Shown piece after piece: positions 61,726 to 64,000 of a DNA stretch of 64,000 bases. Position 1 is the stretch's first letter. The number at the start of each line of letters is the position of its first letter. The position numbers and the translations under genes were made by a program. Under the pieces are notes generated by a model that was not told where the DNA came from, made no database searches, and saw only the letters and a list, made by a program, of their open reading frames with translations. Origin of the DNA: Streptomyces flaveolus (lineage in GTDB: Bacteria; Actinomycetota; Actinomycetes; Streptomycetales; Streptomycetaceae); NCBI RefSeq assembly GCF_000716535.1, contig NZ_JNWV01000025.1, forward strand, positions 62,001-126,000. The letters are read 5' to 3'.

Positions 61726-62748
61726 GTGCGCCTCGTGGACGCGTTGTGGCAGGCCGTGGTCCACGGCGACGAGTACACGGCGGTCGACGTCGTCCGCCGT
61801 GCCCGGGCCGACGGGGTCGACGAGGAGACGCTGCTGCAGGACGTGATCGCCGCGGTTCAGGAGAGGGTGGGCGCGGAGTGGGCTGCCGACCGCCTCACCG
61901 TGGCGCAGGAGCACGCCGCGACCGCGCTCAACGAACGGGTGATCAGCGGCCTCGCCCACTACGGGCACCGTAGGACCGGTTCGGGCGAAACGCCCCGGGG
62001 ACGCGTCACGGTCGGCTGTGCCGACGGCGAGTGGCATGCCCTGCCGACGCGTCTGGTCGCCGAGGTGCTGCGCCTGCGGGGCTGGCGCGTGGACTACCTC
62101 GGCGCCCACACGCCGACCCGGCATCTCGTGTCGCACCTGCACAACACCGGGTCCGAGGCCGTGCTGCTGTCCGCCACCCTGCCCACGCGCCTGCCCGCGG
62201 CGCACGCCGCCGTCACCGCCTGCCGGGCCATGGGCGTCCCCGTCATGGCGGGTGGCCGGGCCTTCGGACCGGACGGGCGCCACGCCCACGCACTGGGCGC
62301 CGACGCGTGGGCGCCCGACGCCCGCGCCGCGGCGGCCGTACTCGACGAGGGCCTGCCCGCGCCGGACCCGGCGGCGGTCCGGCAGGTCGTGGACGATCTG
62401 CCCCATCTGACCGACCAGAAGTACACGTTCGTCACCCGGTCCCGCGTCCCTCTCGTCAGGCAGACCCTGACAGGCCTGGAGGACCGGTTCCCGCCCCTGC
62501 GCGCCTACGGTGACGAGCAGCGCGAGCGGACCGCGGAGGACCTCTCCCACATCGTGGACTTCCTGGCCACCGCCCTGTACGTCGACGGCCCGGCGCTGTT
62601 CACCACGTTCCTGGACCGGACCGCCCGCGTCCTCGAGGCGCGGGGCGTGCCGGCCCGCTCCGTGGTCGCCGCACTCGGCGTTCTGAGCCACCAACTGCGC
62701 GACTTCCCCGCTCGCTGCGCCTGCTCCGGTGTGGCACCGCCGCCCTGA
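61726..62748 (+). CDS. Cobalamin (B12)-binding domain protein
   Basis: A 340-aa protein. A helical cap (DALWQAVVHGDEYTAVDVVR to LTVAQEHAATALNERVISGL, about 1-75) precedes a Rossmann-like B12 domain (about 92-215). The cobalt-side histidine is expected in CADGEWHALPTRLVAEVLRL (H104), followed by LRGWRVDYLGAHTPTRHLV and VMAGGRAFGPDG. ExH replaces the DxHxxG of methionine synthase, as in light-responsive CarH-like modules. A helical C-terminal region follows. GTG 61726 has no ribosome site. An out-of-frame GTG 61703 has a perfect one, and one extra C in the CCCCC tract at about 61711 would connect them, so the N-terminus may be frameshifted. Confidence 0.85.
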   Translation: MRLVDALWQAVVHGDEYTAVDVVRRARADGVDEETLLQDVIAAVQERVGAEWAADRLTVAQEHAATALNERVISGLAHYGHRRTGSGETPRGRVTVGCADGEWHALPTRLVAEVLRLRGWRVDYLGAHTPTRHLVSHLHNTGSEAVLLSATLPTRLPAAHAAVTACRAMGVPVMAGGRAFGPDGRHAHALGADAWAPDARAAAAVLDEGLPAPDPAAVRQVVDDLPHLTDQKYTFVTRSRVPLVRQTLTGLEDRFPPLRAYGDEQRERTAEDLSHIVDFLATALYVDGPALFTTFLDRTARVLEARGVPARSVVAALGVLSHQLRDFPARCACSGVAPPP

Positions 62749-62881
62749 CCGGGCGTTCTCTTTCCCCGACGAATACTTGTCGATAGGCAACTTATGATCG
62801 GGGCTGGGTAGGAGAATCACGCAAGGCCCGGCGGCACCGAGTCGCGCGGGCCACCGACCGACGGTGCACGGGGACGACGCG

Positions 62882-63244
62882 ATGCAGTGGGAACGCAGGG
62901 CTACCGTGAGGCTGACCTGCCATGACCGAGTCTTCGAGATCACGGTGCGCGGCGAGATCGATTACGAGGAGAGCGATCTGCTGCAGGCCGCCTGGGCCGA
63001 GGCCGACGACTCGGCGCGGCCCGTGACCCTGGTGGACCTCTCCCAGGTCACCTTCGCCGACAGCGGACTGCTGAACGCCCTCCTCGACGCCTGGCGCCGC
63101 CACCAGGACACGAGCCGGACCCTGGTCCTGCTGGGCCCCCTCCACCCGACGGTCGAGCGGCTGTTCTACCTCACCGGCACCCGGGATCACTTCACCTTCA
63201 CCGATTCCCGCGCCAGGGCCCTGCGCGCGGACGAGGCCACGTGA
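62882..63244 (+). CDS. STAS domain anti-sigma factor antagonist
   Basis: A 120-aa single-domain STAS protein of the RsbV/SpoIIAA type: VRLTCHDRVFEITVRGEIDY, then VTLVDLSQVTFADSGLLNAL with the phosphorylatable serine near residue 61, and LVLLGPLHPTVERLFYLTGT. Unphosphorylated it would bind an RsbW-like kinase and free a sigma factor. ATG 62882 has GGGGA 8 bases upstream; GTG 62864 is an alternative. It ends 2 bases from the convergent RsbW-like gene and lies 133 bases after the B12-binding gene. An imperfect TTGTC-GATA-GGCAA repeat lies about 100 bases upstream. Confidence 0.9.
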   Translation: MQWERRATVRLTCHDRVFEITVRGEIDYEESDLLQAAWAEADDSARPVTLVDLSQVTFADSGLLNALLDAWRRHQDTSRTLVLLGPLHPTVERLFYLTGTRDHFTFTDSRARALRADEAT

Positions 63245-63246
63245 GG

Positions 63247-63729
63247 CTAGCGGGGGGAGCGGCCGGAGAGGGTGTCGTCCGGGTCGTCGGCCAGGGCGAT
63301 ACGGGCGGTGACGCGCTTGCCGACGGGCTCCCTCTGCACCTCGAAGCCCTGGACGACCGCCATCACGATCTCCAGTCCGTGCTGCCCGACGCGGCCCGGA
63401 TCGGCCGGCCGTGCCATCGGCAGCGCCGGATCGCCGTCCCACACGACGACCTCGACGAGACCGCCGACGAGGCGTAGTTCCAGCAGCACCGGACCCGGCG
63501 CGTACTTGCGGGCGTTGGTGACGAGCTCGCTGACCACCAGCCGGGTCAGATCCATCGCCCGCGCCGACACCGGCAGCCCGTACTCGCGCTGCACCCGGGC
63601 CAGGAAGTCGGCCGCGTGCCGACGTGCCTCGGCGATGCAGGCGCCACCACCGTCCAGCGGGACGATCTCGTTCATCGGTTCGGGACCGGTCACACCGTCA
63701 CCACCGGGCCCCGACGTGACCGGGTCCAT
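63247..63729 (-). CDS. RsbW-like ATP-binding anti-sigma kinase
   Basis: A 160-aa HATPase_c protein. N-box LTRLVVSELVTNARKYAPGP (about 65), G1-type VVVWDGDPALPMARPADPG and G2-type GRVGQHGLEIVMAVVQGF. Such proteins phosphorylate STAS antagonists and bind sigma factors. ATG 63729 has GGGGGAA 6 bases upstream; ATG 63747 and longer readings lack a ribosome site. It is tail-to-tail with the STAS gene, so the two are not co-transcribed, but adjacency suggests they are partners. Confidence 0.88.
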   Translation of the reverse strand: MDPVTSGPGGDGVTGPEPMNEIVPLDGGGACIAEARRHAADFLARVQREYGLPVSARAMDLTRLVVSELVTNARKYAPGPVLLELRLVGGLVEVVVWDGDPALPMARPADPGRVGQHGLEIVMAVVQGFEVQREPVGKRVTARIALADDPDDTLSGRSPR

Positions 63730-63962
63730 GCGCGTTCCCCCGTTCATGGGCCCACGTCTACCCGCCGAAGGTCCAGACATGCCCCGTGCCGCCCAACGAT
63801 ATCCGGTGGCGTCGGCGCCGGGTTCGGCCGGTGCGGTGGGGCGCCACGGCTCCGGCGCGTTTTCGCCGGGCAGCGCATGGCATGTGAGCCGTTCGCGCCG
63901 AGGTTCGGACACGCTCGGCGGCGTTCGGGGTAACCGTGGACGGGAGAGAAACCGGAAGCGGC

Positions 63963-63980
63963 AGTTGTCGTTTGACAACT
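63963..63980. promoter_or_regulatory. Perfect inverted repeat AGTTGTC-GTTT-GACAACT
   Basis: A 7+4+7 perfect palindrome near the right edge, in an AT-richer stretch (TTGACAACTATAGCC). It looks like an operator for a MarR- or TetR-type protein and may serve a gene beyond the window or the leftward ATPase gene 234 bases away. Confidence 0.5.
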
Positions 63981-64000
63981 ATAGCCATGAGGCAACAAAG

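Noticed and set aside
1..64000. CRISPR arrays, insertion sequences, tRNA-linked integration sites
   Set aside because: No spaced direct-repeat array, transposase-like protein, terminal repeat pair or tRNA-like fold was seen.

Overview
The window is chromosomal DNA of a high-GC actinomycete, almost certainly a Streptomyces. Nearly every reading frame has G or C at third codon positions. GTG starts are common, purine-rich ribosome sites match the Streptomyces pattern, and a snapalysin gene with a divergent LysR regulator (snpA/snpR type) is present. Translationally coupled GTGA/ATGA gene overlaps are frequent. I see no rRNA, tRNA, CRISPR array, transposase or prophage gene. This looks like an accessory chromosome arm, rich in carbohydrate use, stress signalling and decayed genes.

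Layout. 1-7491 (+): the end of a sugar ABC transporter operon (two CUT1 permeases) followed by a GH38 alpha-mannosidase and a GH2 beta-galactosidase, a glycan-degradation unit. 7498-13435: three SpoIIE-type PP2C proteins, one of them a membrane-anchored pseudo-phosphatase fused to an anti-sigma-like ATPase domain. 13573-24971: an AraC regulator, a hemerythrin, an F420/LLM oxidoreductase broken by one in-frame TGA, a thioesterase with an IclR regulator, an alpha/beta hydrolase, a BBE-type FAD oxidoreductase, a fourth PP2C/ATPase fusion and a frameshifted GNAT. 25152-30077 (-): a sugar O-acetyltransferase, a secreted alpha/beta hydrolase, a D-lactate-type dehydrogenase and a P450 with an unusual I-helix.

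30735-44515 (-) is the centrepiece, a galactoside regulon. It has a secreted GH27 alpha-galactosidase with a C-terminal propeller-like module, then a probable ten-gene operon: lipoprotein binding protein, two permeases, intracellular GH36 alpha-galactosidase, SDR dehydrogenase, FadR-type GntR regulator, galactonate dehydratase (DgoD), a mutarotase-like protein, KDPGal/KDPG aldolase, SMP-30 lactonase and a PfkB kinase. Together these spell out import, hydrolysis and oxidative De Ley-Doudoroff breakdown of galactose to pyruvate and glyceraldehyde-3-phosphate. An exact 22-bp AT-rich repeat ending in a -35-like TTGAC lies upstream of both GH27 and the transport operon and probably ties them into one regulon.

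44716-55824: a double GNAT, a SUKH (SMI1/KNR4) protein, snpR/snpA with a perfect palindrome between them, a cobalamin-riboswitch-controlled FecCD-type ABC transporter, a FabF remnant, a small secreted protein, a PRC-barrel protein and a small membrane protein. 56003-59487: a polysaccharide pyruvyl transferase-like protein, an FAD-dependent oxidoreductase and a GH16-like protein without a signal peptide. 59955-63729: a possible partner-switching module of PAS/GAF/PP2C phosphatase, B12-binding protein, STAS antagonist and RsbW-like ATPase.

Best candidates for something under-described are the PP2C/STAS/ATPase module with a cobalamin-binding protein, the pseudo-PP2C/ATPase fusion coupled to an active PP2C, and the De Ley-Doudoroff galactoside regulon with its 22-bp operator. 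All assignments come from reading the sequence; no database search was run.
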